Below, one piece after another: positions 16,692 through 24,805 of a stretch of 64,000 nucleotides of DNA; the stretch's first letter is position 1; every line of letters starts with the position of its first letter. The stretch spans positions 1 to 64,000 of the forward strand of contig NZ_CAIWTY010000086.1 in NCBI RefSeq assembly GCF_903915725.1. Direction: 5' to 3'. Made by a program: the position numbers and the translations under genes. Below the pieces are notes generated by a model. It did not search any database and was not told where the DNA came from. It saw nothing but the letters and a program-made list of their open reading frames with translations. This DNA comes from an uncultured Rhodopila sp. (GTDB lineage Bacteria; Pseudomonadota; Alphaproteobacteria; Acetobacterales; Acetobacteraceae).

Positions 16692-17369
16692 TCAATCGAC
16701 CCGCGCGAACTGCACGCGGCGATTAACCGCATCGTACTTGTTGCTGACCAGCGGTTCGGCCATGCCCCTGCCCACCAGATCGAGGCGCGAAGGGTCCACA
16801 CCCTGACTTACGAGGTATTCGCCGACGGACAGGGCACGCTTCTCGGACAGGGAGACATTATAGGCGACCGAACCAACGGCATCCGTGTGACCCTCTACCC
16901 GCAATTTGATCGCCGGCGTTTCCTTCATCAACTGAGCAATCATGTCGACCATCTCGTGCGCCGAGTTCGGCAGCGCGGCGGAGTTGAAGCCAAAATTGAT
17001 ATGGTATGCGACCGCGCCGGGTTCGTCCGATGCCTCAGCCTTTTGACCGGGCATGCTGGCGGCGGCTTTGACCACCGGCGCCTGGGCTGATTTCGTCCTC
17101 GCGGACCGCGTGCGCGGTGTCGGAACCGCCTCTGTCGAGACAGGCTGAACCGCGCTCGGCGCGGACGCGGCCTCCGGCATCTGCAAGACGATCGAGCGGC
17201 TTGCGCCTGGGCGCGATTCCGGGATCAGGATGCTGCGAAGCTGCTCGATCGACGGAGCATCGTCGAACACGGCAACCGGCTGGGCCGGCGCGACGCCGGC
17301 AAACAGCAGCATCGCGGCCGACGCCAGAAACGCAATCCGGCTGAAGCGCGAAGAATGGGTGCGGGGCAT
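16692..17369 (-). CDS. OmpA-C domain envelope protein
   Basis: A 225-residue exported protein with signal peptide 1-29 (GVAPA), a variable Ala/Pro/Thr-rich linker (about 55-115) and a C-terminal OmpA-like peptidoglycan-binding domain. The domain shows INFGFNSAALPNSA, LRVEGHTDAVGS and NVSLSEKRALSVGEYL; the diaminopimelate-contacting Asp and Arg lie in GHTDAVG and NRRVQF. ATG 17369 follows AAGGAT. It probably tethers to the cell wall from the periplasm or outer membrane; no beta-barrel is present. First gene of the ompA-like/small protein/CHASE2-cyclase run. Confidence 0.85.
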   Translation of the reverse strand: MPRTHSSRFSRIAFLASAAMLLFAGVAPAQPVAVFDDAPSIEQLRSILIPESRPGASRSIVLQMPEAASAPSAVQPVSTEAVPTPRTRSARTKSAQAPVVKAAASMPGQKAEASDEPGAVAYHINFGFNSAALPNSAHEMVDMIAQLMKETPAIKLRVEGHTDAVGSVAYNVSLSEKRALSVGEYLVSQGVDPSRLDLVGRGMAEPLVSNKYDAVNRRVQFARVD

Positions 17370-17523
17370 GGCGAAATCCTTCTGTCGATGGACGCCCGGT
17401 AGGGGACGTCGCTGCCGACATACTGAGACCGCTACCGGCCCGCGGCTGTTGAGCCGTTCACTGCCTGCGCGCTGATCGGGCGTTCTTGTGTCACGACGCG
17501 GTGATCGAGCGCCGCGACGCCTG

Positions 17524-18393
17524 CTACCCCACCACCACCCGGATTGGCCCGGGTGCATCGGTGACCCAAAGCGGCGCAAATCCCGCCCGGTCGCCATCCG
17601 CCTGCGCCGGTACGGCGTCGTTCTGCAGGAAGTCGATCCGCCGCGCCCGCACATGCCGAACGCCCGGGGCATGCCCCAGCAAATTCAACGGCAGTGCCGC
17701 ACCGTACATCATCGCCGCCGCCGGACCGGAGTACCCGAACAGCACCACAGAAAACCCCGGTTCGCCCGGCACCGCATCGGCGGCCAGACGGAAGGTGCCC
17801 CCGTAAAGGCGCCCCTTGCTGATGATCACGCTCGACGCCTCGGTTTCCGCGCCATCGATCCGCATATGCACCGGCGGGAACCGGTAACGCGTCAGCTCCC
17901 GCATAGACTGCAGCACATAGGCGCCCTTGCCGAGCGCCTTCTTCATCGGAAAAGACATGTTTTGTACCACGTGCGCGTCGAATCCGACGCCCAGCATCTG
18001 CACGAACAGCCGAGTCCCGTCCGGGCCGTTCGCCTGGCCCGGCCACAAGGTGCAGGTGCGGCCGAAGGCCAGCGCTGCGGCGACCGCTTTCGGCGCGAAT
18101 GGCAGGCCAAGCTCGTGCGCCAGCACGTTCGCGGTGCCCAGCGGGATCACCCCGAGCCTGGCGCCCGACCCCATCAGCCCGTTGGCCACCTCGGCGATCG
18201 TGCCGTCGCCGCCGGCCGCGACCACCATTGGTTCGCCGCGCTGCACCGCCTCCTGCGCCAGGGCCTCGGCATGGCCGGCGCGTTGCGTCTCCGCGATGTC
18301 CAGCCGGACCCCGTTGGCGACGAGTACATCCAGCACGCGCCACAACAGGTTCGCGCGCCGACGCCCGGCGACCGGGTTGAACACGACGATCAT
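17524..18393 (-). CDS. diacylglycerol/sphingosine kinase family lipid kinase
   Basis: A 289-residue member of the DgkB/YegS/LCB5 lipid kinase family, which phosphorylates diacylglycerol or related lipids with ATP. The N-terminal VVFNPVAGRRR and the nucleotide motif AAGGDGTIAEVANGL (about 58-72) are intact, followed by GVIPLGTANVLA. The C-terminal half carries the family's beta-sandwich. ATG 18393 gives the canonical start of the fold; a GTG four codons upstream is possible. It is divergent from the LpxH-like phosphoesterase and GT4 genes (254 bp between starts); together they suggest phosphatidate/glycolipid metabolism at the inner membrane. The exact substrate is not readable from sequence. 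Confidence 0.85.
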   Translation of the reverse strand: MIVVFNPVAGRRRANLLWRVLDVLVANGVRLDIAETQRAGHAEALAQEAVQRGEPMVVAAGGDGTIAEVANGLMGSGARLGVIPLGTANVLAHELGLPFAPKAVAAALAFGRTCTLWPGQANGPDGTRLFVQMLGVGFDAHVVQNMSFPMKKALGKGAYVLQSMRELTRYRFPPVHMRIDGAETEASSVIISKGRLYGGTFRLAADAVPGEPGFSVVLFGYSGPAAAMMYGAALPLNLLGHAPGVRHVRARRIDFLQNDAVPAQADGDRAGFAPLWVTDAPGPIRVVVG

Positions 18394-18646
18394 GGCTGGT
18401 AGCACGCCTGGGAGAAACGGCAGTCTGACTGGAAGGGAATCGAGGGAAACCTTGCGCTACGGGACGATCAAAAGTGTATGCCTGCCATCGGGCCGCGTCA
18501 TTCCCGTGACGCCGCCATGACGGTTGAGTTACATTCGTCGTGACAGCCTGTGATCGCTTGCGTCATCGAATCTTAACGCGCGCGGCACACCGAGCGAGTC
18601 TATGTGCTGGCTTCGAATATGAACTCGCGAGAATAAACACCTCGAA

Positions 18647-19468
18647 ATGAACGCCATGTCGCCGATCGGCCTGCCGCCCGCCTACCGGACCATATTCATT
18701 TCGGACACGCACCTCGGCACGCGTGGCTGCCGAAGTGAATTCCTCGCCGACTTTCTCCGCAAATCGAGCTGCCAGAATTTGTTTCTTGTGGGCGACATCA
18801 TCGACGGATGGCGGCTGCGGAAATCCTGGTATTGGGATGAAAGCCACGACGAGGTGCTCAAGCAGATCGTCCGCTACGCCCGCTCCGGCACCGAAGTCAC
18901 CTATATCCCCGGCAACCACGACGAAATGTTCCGCAGCTGGCTGCCCATCGGACTGGAGATCTGCGGCATCAAGATGCGCCGGGAATCGGAGCACACCACC
19001 GCCGACGGCAAGCGCCTGCTGGTGATGCACGGCGATGAGTTCGACAGCATCGTGCGCTACGCCAAGTTCCTGGCGCTGCTCGGCGACTGGGCCTATACCG
19101 CCGCCCTGGGGGTCAACCGCTATTTCAATGCGGTCCGCCGTGTCCTGGGTTATCCGTACTGGTCGCTGTCCGCCTGGCTGAAGCGCCAGGTGAAGGAAGC
19201 GGTCAAGGCGATCGACCGGTTCGAGGCCGCGCTCGCCGCGGAAGCCCGCACCCGCGGCTTCGACGGCATCGTCTGCGGCCACATCCACCATGCTGAAATC
19301 CGAGAGGTCGGCGGGGTGCTGTATCTGAACGACGGCGACTGGGTGGAAAGCTGCACCGCTTTGGTAGAACATCACGACGGGCGGCTGGAGCTGATCGACT
19401 GGGCGGCGCTCAATCGGCTATCGTTCTTCCAACAGCCGCGCGCCAGCCGGATTCCCGCAACTGCCTGA
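18647..19468 (+). CDS. LpxH-like calcineurin-type metallophosphoesterase
   Basis: A 273-residue metallophosphoesterase with the full metal-ligand series: D20 and H22 in SDTHLG, D50 in GDIIDGW, N90-H91 in PGNHDEM, then MHGDEFD and GHIHHAEI. It resembles proteins annotated as UDP-2,3-diacylglucosamine hydrolases, the lipid A pathway step performed by LpxH. It is longer than enterobacterial LpxH (~240 aa), and alphaproteobacteria generally use LpxI for that step, so it may act on a different nucleotide- or phospho-lipid. It is followed 37 bp later by a GT4 glycosyltransferase and is divergent from a lipid kinase, a neighbourhood that supports a membrane-lipid role. Confidence 0.75.
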   Translation: MNAMSPIGLPPAYRTIFISDTHLGTRGCRSEFLADFLRKSSCQNLFLVGDIIDGWRLRKSWYWDESHDEVLKQIVRYARSGTEVTYIPGNHDEMFRSWLPIGLEICGIKMRRESEHTTADGKRLLVMHGDEFDSIVRYAKFLALLGDWAYTAALGVNRYFNAVRRVLGYPYWSLSAWLKRQVKEAVKAIDRFEAALAAEARTRGFDGIVCGHIHHAEIREVGGVLYLNDGDWVESCTALVEHHDGRLELIDWAALNRLSFFQQPRASRIPATA

Positions 19469-19505
19469 TTCACTTCTCCCGACGGAATTCGCAGGCGTCA
19501 CCGAA

Positions 19506-20540
19506 ATGCTGCCGCCCGCCCCTTCGCACCGCATCCTGATCGTCACCGACGCCTGGAAACCACAGGTCAACGGGGTCGTTCGCACCCTGACAACCGTGGT
19601 GGAGGAGCTGCGGGCGATGGGCCACGTCGCCGAGGTCATCGGTCCCGACCGGTTCCGCACCGTGCCGTGCCCGACCTATCCGGACATCTCTCTGTCGCTG
19701 CTGCCGCGCCGCCGGCTGGTGCGTCTGATCGAGGCGTTCAAGCCGGACGCGCTGCACATCGCCACTGAGGGCCCGCTGGGCCTGGCCGCGCGGCGCTGGG
19801 CGAAAAGCACCGGCTTTGCCTTCACCACGGCGTTCCACACCCGATTCGCCGAGTATATCAAGGCGCGGACAGGGATTCCGGTGCGGCCGATCTATGCCTG
19901 GATGCGCCGCTTTCATGGCGCCAGCCACGGCACCATGGTGGCCACGCAATCGCTGCGGGATGAATTGCATACCCGCGGCTTCCGCAACATCCGATCGTGG
20001 TCGCGCGGCGTTGATCTGGACCAGTTCAAGCCGAGCCCGCGCGAGGAATGGGACCTGCCGCGGCCGATATTCATCTATATCGGGCGGGTCGCGGTGGAGA
20101 AGAACATCGGCGCGTTCCTGGACCTCGACCTGCCCGGATCCAAGGTCGTCGTTGGTGGCGGCCCGCAACTGGCGTCGCTGCGGCGCGAGTATCCGGGGGT
20201 CACCTTCACCGGCCCGCGCTACGGCGAGGCTCTGGCCCGCGCCTATGCCGGGGCGGATGTCTTCGTGTTCCCCAGCCTCACCGACACGTTTGGACTGGTT
20301 TTGCTGGAGTCCCTGGCTTGCGGCACACCGGTTGCCGCCTTCCCGGTCACCGGCCCGAAGGACGTGCTGACCAGTTCCAGCGGCAAGATCGGCTCGGTCA
20401 GCACCGACCTGCGCGCCGCCGCCCTCGACGCCCTCACGGCCGATCGGCATGCCTGCCGGGAGCATGCGGAGAAGTATTCGTGGCGGGCCTGCGCGGAGAT
20501 CTTCCTGTCGCACCTCGTGCCACTGATGGGGCCTCGATAG
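19506..20540 (+). CDS. GT4 glycosyltransferase, MgtA-like
   Basis: A 344-residue retaining GT-B glycosyltransferase of family 4. The N-terminal domain begins ILIVTDAWKPQVNGVVRTL, with the Gly-Val-acceptor loop typical of glycolipid mannosyltransferases. The nucleotide-sugar site includes GRVAVEKN and the EX7E element near SLTDTFGLVLLESLACGTPV, where the first Glu position is Asp. No signal peptide is present. It lies 37 bp after the phosphoesterase and is probably co-transcribed. It resembles diacylglycerol- or phosphatidylinositol-linked sugar transferases, so a role in glycolipid synthesis at the cytoplasmic face is likely. The donor sugar is unknown. Confidence 0.8.
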   Translation: MLPPAPSHRILIVTDAWKPQVNGVVRTLTTVVEELRAMGHVAEVIGPDRFRTVPCPTYPDISLSLLPRRRLVRLIEAFKPDALHIATEGPLGLAARRWAKSTGFAFTTAFHTRFAEYIKARTGIPVRPIYAWMRRFHGASHGTMVATQSLRDELHTRGFRNIRSWSRGVDLDQFKPSPREEWDLPRPIFIYIGRVAVEKNIGAFLDLDLPGSKVVVGGGPQLASLRREYPGVTFTGPRYGEALARAYAGADVFVFPSLTDTFGLVLLESLACGTPVAAFPVTGPKDVLTSSSGKIGSVSTDLRAAALDALTADRHACREHAEKYSWRACAEIFLSHLVPLMGPR

Positions 20541-20574
20541 GGACCGGTCGAAGACGGCTGATCCCAATCTGGCC

Positions 20575-20820
20575 CGCTGAAGTCGGGGGGTCGCCCGGTT
20601 GGTTGCGTACCAGTTCCGGAGGTTCAATCCCGCCGAGCAGTTCGAACAGGGCCCGCATTGCCTAGCCGAAGTTTCCCGGCGTCACCATCGGCGCCGCAGC
20701 CACACCCCAGTGGAGAAGGACTCGCGTCTCCTCTCCCATCCAGCGGCCCTGGAGGGCAGCTTGCGCCTTTGGCCGGGCATACAACTCCGGCTCGACGTTG
20801 CGAATGACCGGGGTTGCCAT
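20575..20820 (-). pseudogene. FitA/VapB-type ribbon-helix-helix antitoxin, inactivated
   Basis: Starting at ATG 20820 behind GGGAGGT, the frame reads MATPVIRNVEPELYA and QGRWMGEETRVLLH, the N-terminal ribbon-helix-helix pattern of FitA-like antitoxins (compare consensus IRNL, GRSMEEE). A TAG at 20662-20664 stops it after 52 residues. The same frame continues at once with AMRALFELLGGIEPPEL, the usual C-terminal segment of this family, so the TAG replaces what is normally a Gln codon. A second lesion, an apparent one-base shift near the run of C residues, removes the normal end. No PIN-domain toxin remains nearby; downstream is the GT4 gene end. A relic of a toxin-antitoxin module inserted between lipid genes. 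Confidence 0.65.
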
Positions 20821-20943
20821 GCGCTACCTCCCAACACACCGAGGCCACATGCCAGCAAACCCGCGATCGTCGGGTAAAGCTGCCGCTGGACGCCACCCTA
20901 CCACACTTCCGTAACATCGCCTCCCCGTGCTACCCGCGCGGCG

Positions 20944-21615
20944 ATGAAATCTCTGCTACGCACGCGACCGGCCCGGGCCATGCTGGCGAGCCTGATTGGC
21001 GCCTACCTGACCGTCGCCCTGCGCACCACGCGCTGGACGCTGCTCGGGCAGGACCACCTTGCTCCGCACGCTGCCGGGGCCCCCGCTGTCCTGGCGTTCT
21101 GGCATGAGTTCCTGCCGCTGCTTCCGGGTTTCGCCCTGATCGCCCGCACCCTGCCGGGGTATCGTGCCACGCCGATGCACACCCTTGTCAGCCAGCACCG
21201 GGACGGCCGGTTCATTGGGTCAATAGTTAGACGCTTTGGAATCGACCCGATCCTGGGATCTTCGAGTCGGGGGGGCGCGGCCGGGCTGCGGAATTTGCTG
21301 ACAGTGCTGAAGAGAAGCGAGATCATCGGCATCACGCCGGATGGCCCGAGAGGCCCTCGCCGCCAGGCCGCCGCCGGGGTGGCGCAACTCGCGGCTTTGG
21401 CGGGGGTGCCGGTGCTGCCCTGCGCCGCGGCGACCCGGTGGCGGATTCAGCTTGATACGTGGGATCGGATGCCGATCCCGCTGCCGTTCGGCCGGGGCGT
21501 GCTGGTGTGCGGTCCGGCGATCGTCATTCCCCGTGACGGCTGGAAGGCGGCCATGCCGGCGATTACCGAGGCGCTCAACCAGGCGGCCGAGAGGGCGGCT
21601 GCATGGCTGGCATGA
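20944..21615 (+). CDS. DUF374 lysophospholipid acyltransferase-like protein
   Basis: A 223-residue DUF374 protein, a family related to glycerolipid acyltransferases and typically linked to kdtA in alphaproteobacteria. The N-terminal hydrophobic segment (ASLIGAYLTVALRTTRW) suggests membrane association. The conserved core is FWHEFLPLLP, SSSRGGAAGLRNLL and GITPDGPRGPRR. Its 3' end overlaps the start of waaA by 13 bp, indicating translational coupling. Known context for this family is outer-membrane lipid assembly; it may add or swap an acyl chain on lipid A or a related lipid. The reaction is inferred from family and neighbours. Confidence 0.8.
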   Translation: MKSLLRTRPARAMLASLIGAYLTVALRTTRWTLLGQDHLAPHAAGAPAVLAFWHEFLPLLPGFALIARTLPGYRATPMHTLVSQHRDGRFIGSIVRRFGIDPILGSSSRGGAAGLRNLLTVLKRSEIIGITPDGPRGPRRQAAAGVAQLAALAGVPVLPCAAATRWRIQLDTWDRMPIPLPFGRGVLVCGPAIVIPRDGWKAAMPAITEALNQAAERAAAWLA

Positions 21616-22880
21616 TCGCGCGTGTCGTTGGCGTGGCCTGGGCTGCCGCTGCCACGCTTTTGGCGCCGGTCCTGATGTGGAACCTGCGCCGCCGGGCGAA
21701 ACGTGGGCGCGAGGTAGCCGCGCGCCTGGGTGAACGCCGCGGCATCGACCCGGCGCCGCGACCGTCGGGCCGCCTGCTGTGGATCCACGCTGCCAGCGTC
21801 GGGGAAACGGTCTCCATCCTGCCCTTGCTGGAAGCCTTGCGAGGCCGGACGACGGTTTTGCTGACCACCGGGACCGCGACGTCCCAGGCGCTGCTCGATC
21901 AGCGCATTCCCGAACTCGGTCTGACCGGGCAAGTTCTGCACCGATTCGCCCCGCTCGACGTGCCCTCCTGGATCGCCCGGTTCCTGTCGCACTGGCAGCC
22001 GGACGCAGCCTGCTTCGTGGAAAGCGAGTTGTGGCCTAACCAGCTTGCCGCCTGCCAACGTCGCCGCATTCCGTTAATGCTGCTGAACGCCCGGATGTCC
22101 GACCGCAGTTTCACCCGCTGGCGGCGCGCAGGCTGGTTCGCCCGCCATATTCTGAGCGGCTTCGACCGGGTACAGGCGCGCAGCGATCAGGACGCCGAAA
22201 GGCTGCGATTGCTCGGCGCACGTGGCGTGGAATCTCCCGGCGACCTGAAATTCGCTGCGCCGCCCCTCCCGGTCGATCAGGCTGAACTCGGCCATCTTAG
22301 CGCCGCCCTGGCCGATCGGCCGGTGTGGTTGGCGGCGAGCACGCATCCGGGGGAGGAGGGACTGATCGCTGCCGCCCACCGGCAGGTCACGGCAACCCAT
22401 CCGGGCCTGCTGACTATCATCGTGCCGCGCCATCCGGATCGCGGCCCGGCGCTGGCTATGGAATTGTGCGCTTCGCGCCGCGCCGCCGGAGAGGGACCGC
22501 CGCGCGAGGGCATCTGGCTCGCTGATACGATGGGCGAACTGGGCCTGTGGTATCGGCTCGCGTCGATCGCCTTCGTCGGCCGCAGCCTAGTCGCGCCGGG
22601 GGGCGGGCAGAACCCGCTGGAACCGGCCCGTCTGGGCTGCGCCATTGCGGTTGGGCCGTACACCGGCAATTTCAACGATCACGTCGCCTTGCTGCGCGAT
22701 GCCGGCGCCCTGGAGGAGGTCGCGGACGCGGCGGCGCTGGCGGGCTTTGTCTCCGCCATGCTGGATGACCCTGCCCGGCGCGCCCGGCTTGGCGCGCAGG
22801 CTGCAGCCGTGGTGTGCCGGCACGCCGATCTGGCGGAGCGGACGGCGGAGACGCTGCTGTCGATGCTGTCGGTGCGCTGA
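21603..22880 (+). CDS. waaA: 3-deoxy-D-manno-octulosonic acid (Kdo) transferase
   Basis: A 425-residue GT30 enzyme that transfers Kdo from CMP-Kdo to the lipid A precursor on the cytoplasmic face of the inner membrane. An N-terminal membrane anchor (about 8-26) precedes the signature HAASVGE (about 60-66), which holds the catalytic Glu. Further conserved pieces are FVESELWPN, LLNARMSDRS, the C-terminal domain's PRHPDR and the substrate-site GGQNPLEPA. Length matches the family. It overlaps the DUF374 gene and precedes lpxK by 2 bp, so the three are one lipid A-Kdo operon. Confidence 0.95.
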   Translation: MAGMIARVVGVAWAAAATLLAPVLMWNLRRRAKRGREVAARLGERRGIDPAPRPSGRLLWIHAASVGETVSILPLLEALRGRTTVLLTTGTATSQALLDQRIPELGLTGQVLHRFAPLDVPSWIARFLSHWQPDAACFVESELWPNQLAACQRRRIPLMLLNARMSDRSFTRWRRAGWFARHILSGFDRVQARSDQDAERLRLLGARGVESPGDLKFAAPPLPVDQAELGHLSAALADRPVWLAASTHPGEEGLIAAAHRQVTATHPGLLTIIVPRHPDRGPALAMELCASRRAAGEGPPREGIWLADTMGELGLWYRLASIAFVGRSLVAPGGGQNPLEPARLGCAIAVGPYTGNFNDHVALLRDAGALEEVADAAALAGFVSAMLDDPARRARLGAQAAAVVCRHADLAERTAETLLSMLSVR

Positions 22881-22882
22881 CC

Positions 22883-23851
22883 ATGCCGGAAGCGCCGTCT
22901 TTCTGGTCGCATGACGGTGTGCTGGCCCACGTGCTGTCGCCGTTGTCGGCGGTGGGCGCTGCGCTGACGGCGCGGCGGGTGGCGCGTCCCGGATGGCAGG
23001 CGCCGGTGCCGGTGTTCTGCTGCGGCAATGTCACCGTCGGGGGCGCCGGCAAGACGACGCTGGTGCTGGACCTCGCGCGGCGTTTGAAAGACCGGGGCCG
23101 GGCGGTCCATGTGCTGCTGCGCGGCTACGGCGGTTCGGCGCGCGGGTTATACGGCGTGGCGCAGGACGATCCCGCTGCCCTGGTTGGCGACGAGGCGCTG
23201 CTGCTGGCGGCTGTCGCCCCCGCCTGGATCAGCGCGGATCGCGCAGCCAGCGCGCGGGCGGCCGTTGCGGCGGGAGCGGACGTGCTGCTGATGGATGACG
23301 GGTTGCAGAATCCGACCTTGCGGAAGAGCCTCTCAATCCTCGTCGTTGACGGCGGCACCGGATTCGGCAATGGCCGGGTGTTGCCGGCCGGGCCGCTGCG
23401 GGAGCCTGTTGGCGTGGCTGCCGCGCGATGCCAGGCAGCCGTCCTGATTGGTTCGGATGTCACCGGCGCGCTGTCTCGCCTGCCGCCGAAGCTACAGGTG
23501 CTACGCGCAAGCCTCGTGCAGGATGCTTCTATCGGCGCGCTGGCCGGCAAAAGAGTCCTGGCTTTCGCCGGAATCGCGATCCCGGACAAATTCTTCGCCC
23601 CGTTGCGCCAGGCGGGCGCGGTGGTGGCGGCGGCGCGGGCATTTCCTGACCATCATCCTTACACGGCACGCGACCTGGAAGCGCTTCAATCGCAGGCGGA
23701 CGCTCTTGGCGCGCGGCTGGTAACCACGCCGAAGGACGCCGTGCGGCTGCCGCCTGCAGTGCGTGCACGGATCTCCGTCATCGGCGTCGGTCTGGCCTGG
23801 GAACGCGCCGACGCGATCGAGCAGCTGCTCGACGCGGCCCTGACCGGGTGA
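22883..23851 (+). CDS. lpxK: tetraacyldisaccharide 4'-kinase
   Basis: A 322-residue kinase that phosphorylates the 4' position of the tetraacyl disaccharide in lipid A synthesis. The Walker A loop GGAGKTTL lies at 53-60, and the family motifs RGYGGSARG and LLMDDGLQNP are present. The N-terminal segment (LSPLSAVGAALTARR) is the amphipathic membrane-binding helix. The start ATG lies 2 bp after the waaA stop; upstream GTG codons fall inside waaA and are unlikely. Last gene of the DUF374-waaA-lpxK operon. Having waaA and lpxK together shows that this organism makes Kdo-lipid A. Confidence 0.95.
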   Translation: MPEAPSFWSHDGVLAHVLSPLSAVGAALTARRVARPGWQAPVPVFCCGNVTVGGAGKTTLVLDLARRLKDRGRAVHVLLRGYGGSARGLYGVAQDDPAALVGDEALLLAAVAPAWISADRAASARAAVAAGADVLLMDDGLQNPTLRKSLSILVVDGGTGFGNGRVLPAGPLREPVGVAAARCQAAVLIGSDVTGALSRLPPKLQVLRASLVQDASIGALAGKRVLAFAGIAIPDKFFAPLRQAGAVVAAARAFPDHHPYTARDLEALQSQADALGARLVTTPKDAVRLPPAVRARISVIGVGLAWERADAIEQLLDAALTG

Positions 23852-23925
23852 CCGGGTCCATGCCTCGTTTGCCCTGGCGCGAGAGTACAGCGTAGCATCG
23901 GCGGTCACCGTCGGAAGGAAATACA

Positions 23926-24690
23926 ATGCCTTCAACACGCTGGACCATGACTTTGTTTGCTGCCCGGCGAACACGATCAACTACGTCGATCGCGCCAACC
24001 TCGCCGTCGCGGCGCCCGTCATGCAGCGGGATCTTGGTTTCGACGCCGCGACGATGGGGTTGATCCTGGCGGGTTTTTCTGGACCTACTCCTTGCAAATG
24101 CCGTTCGGCTGGTTTGCCGACAGGTTCGGGGCGCGGATTTCGCTATCGGTCGCCGTGGTCTGGTGGTCTGTGTTTACAGCATTTACCTCCGTCGCGCGCG
24201 GCGCTCTCACCCTGCTGGTGTGGGCTGCCGCCTGCTGCTCGGTGTCGGCGAGGCGGGCGCCTATCCGTCCTGCGCCAAGGTCGCCGCGAACTGGTTTCCC
24301 CGCAGCGAGCGGGCGTTGGCCTTCAGCATCTTCGACAGCGGCTCCCGTATCGGCGCGGCGCTGTCGCTGCCTTTGGTGGCGTGGCTGATCAGTCTGTTCA
24401 GTTGGCAGACCTCGTTCATCGTGACGGGGATGCTCGGGGTGGTCTGGGTCGTGGTCTGGGTCGTGGTTTATCGCGACCCGGAAAATCACCGGTCGGTGAC
24501 ACCCGAGCAGCTTGCCCGGCTGCAAGCGGAACGCGGCACGATGTCGGCGGACGGGCAGACAGTCCCGTGGTCCTCGCTGTTCCGATACCGCACGATTTGA
24601 AGCATGATGATCGGCTTCTTCCGTCTGAATTTCATGATTTGCTTCTTCATAACCAGGTTCCCAACCCACTTGACCGCTGCCGGTGCGGGC
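23926..24690 (+). pseudogene. MFS anion:cation symporter family transporter, frameshifted and truncated
   Basis: An ATG at 23926 behind GGAAGGAA opens a frame that breaks within 25 codons. MFS homology then runs in successive frames: TINYVDRANLAVAAPVMQRD (about 23975-24035), SLQMPFGWFADRFGARISLS (about 24090-24150) and GVGEAGAYPSCAKVAANWFP (about 24240-24300) through SWQTSFIVTGML. After a stop at 24598 a last homologous piece reads MMIGFFRLNFMICFFITRFP, then homology ends. The pieces follow the order of a glucarate/galactonate-type ACS transporter, but only the first half to 60% is left. At least three frameshifts and the truncation mean no transporter is made. Confidence 0.8.
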
Positions 24691-24805
24691 GCGCGACAGA
24701 CCGGGGAAAAGCGTGGGCGGCGCACTGAGCCCGTCATGAGCATTCAGGTTTTGAAGCGCGCATCTGTGATAAGCGTCCGCTGCCGTTTCAGGTGTTAATT
24801 GCCCC

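Noticed and set aside
20434-20658. A free-standing gene starting at MRALFELLGG
   Set aside because: It is the in-frame continuation of the antitoxin after its premature TAG and then runs into the GT4 gene antisense.
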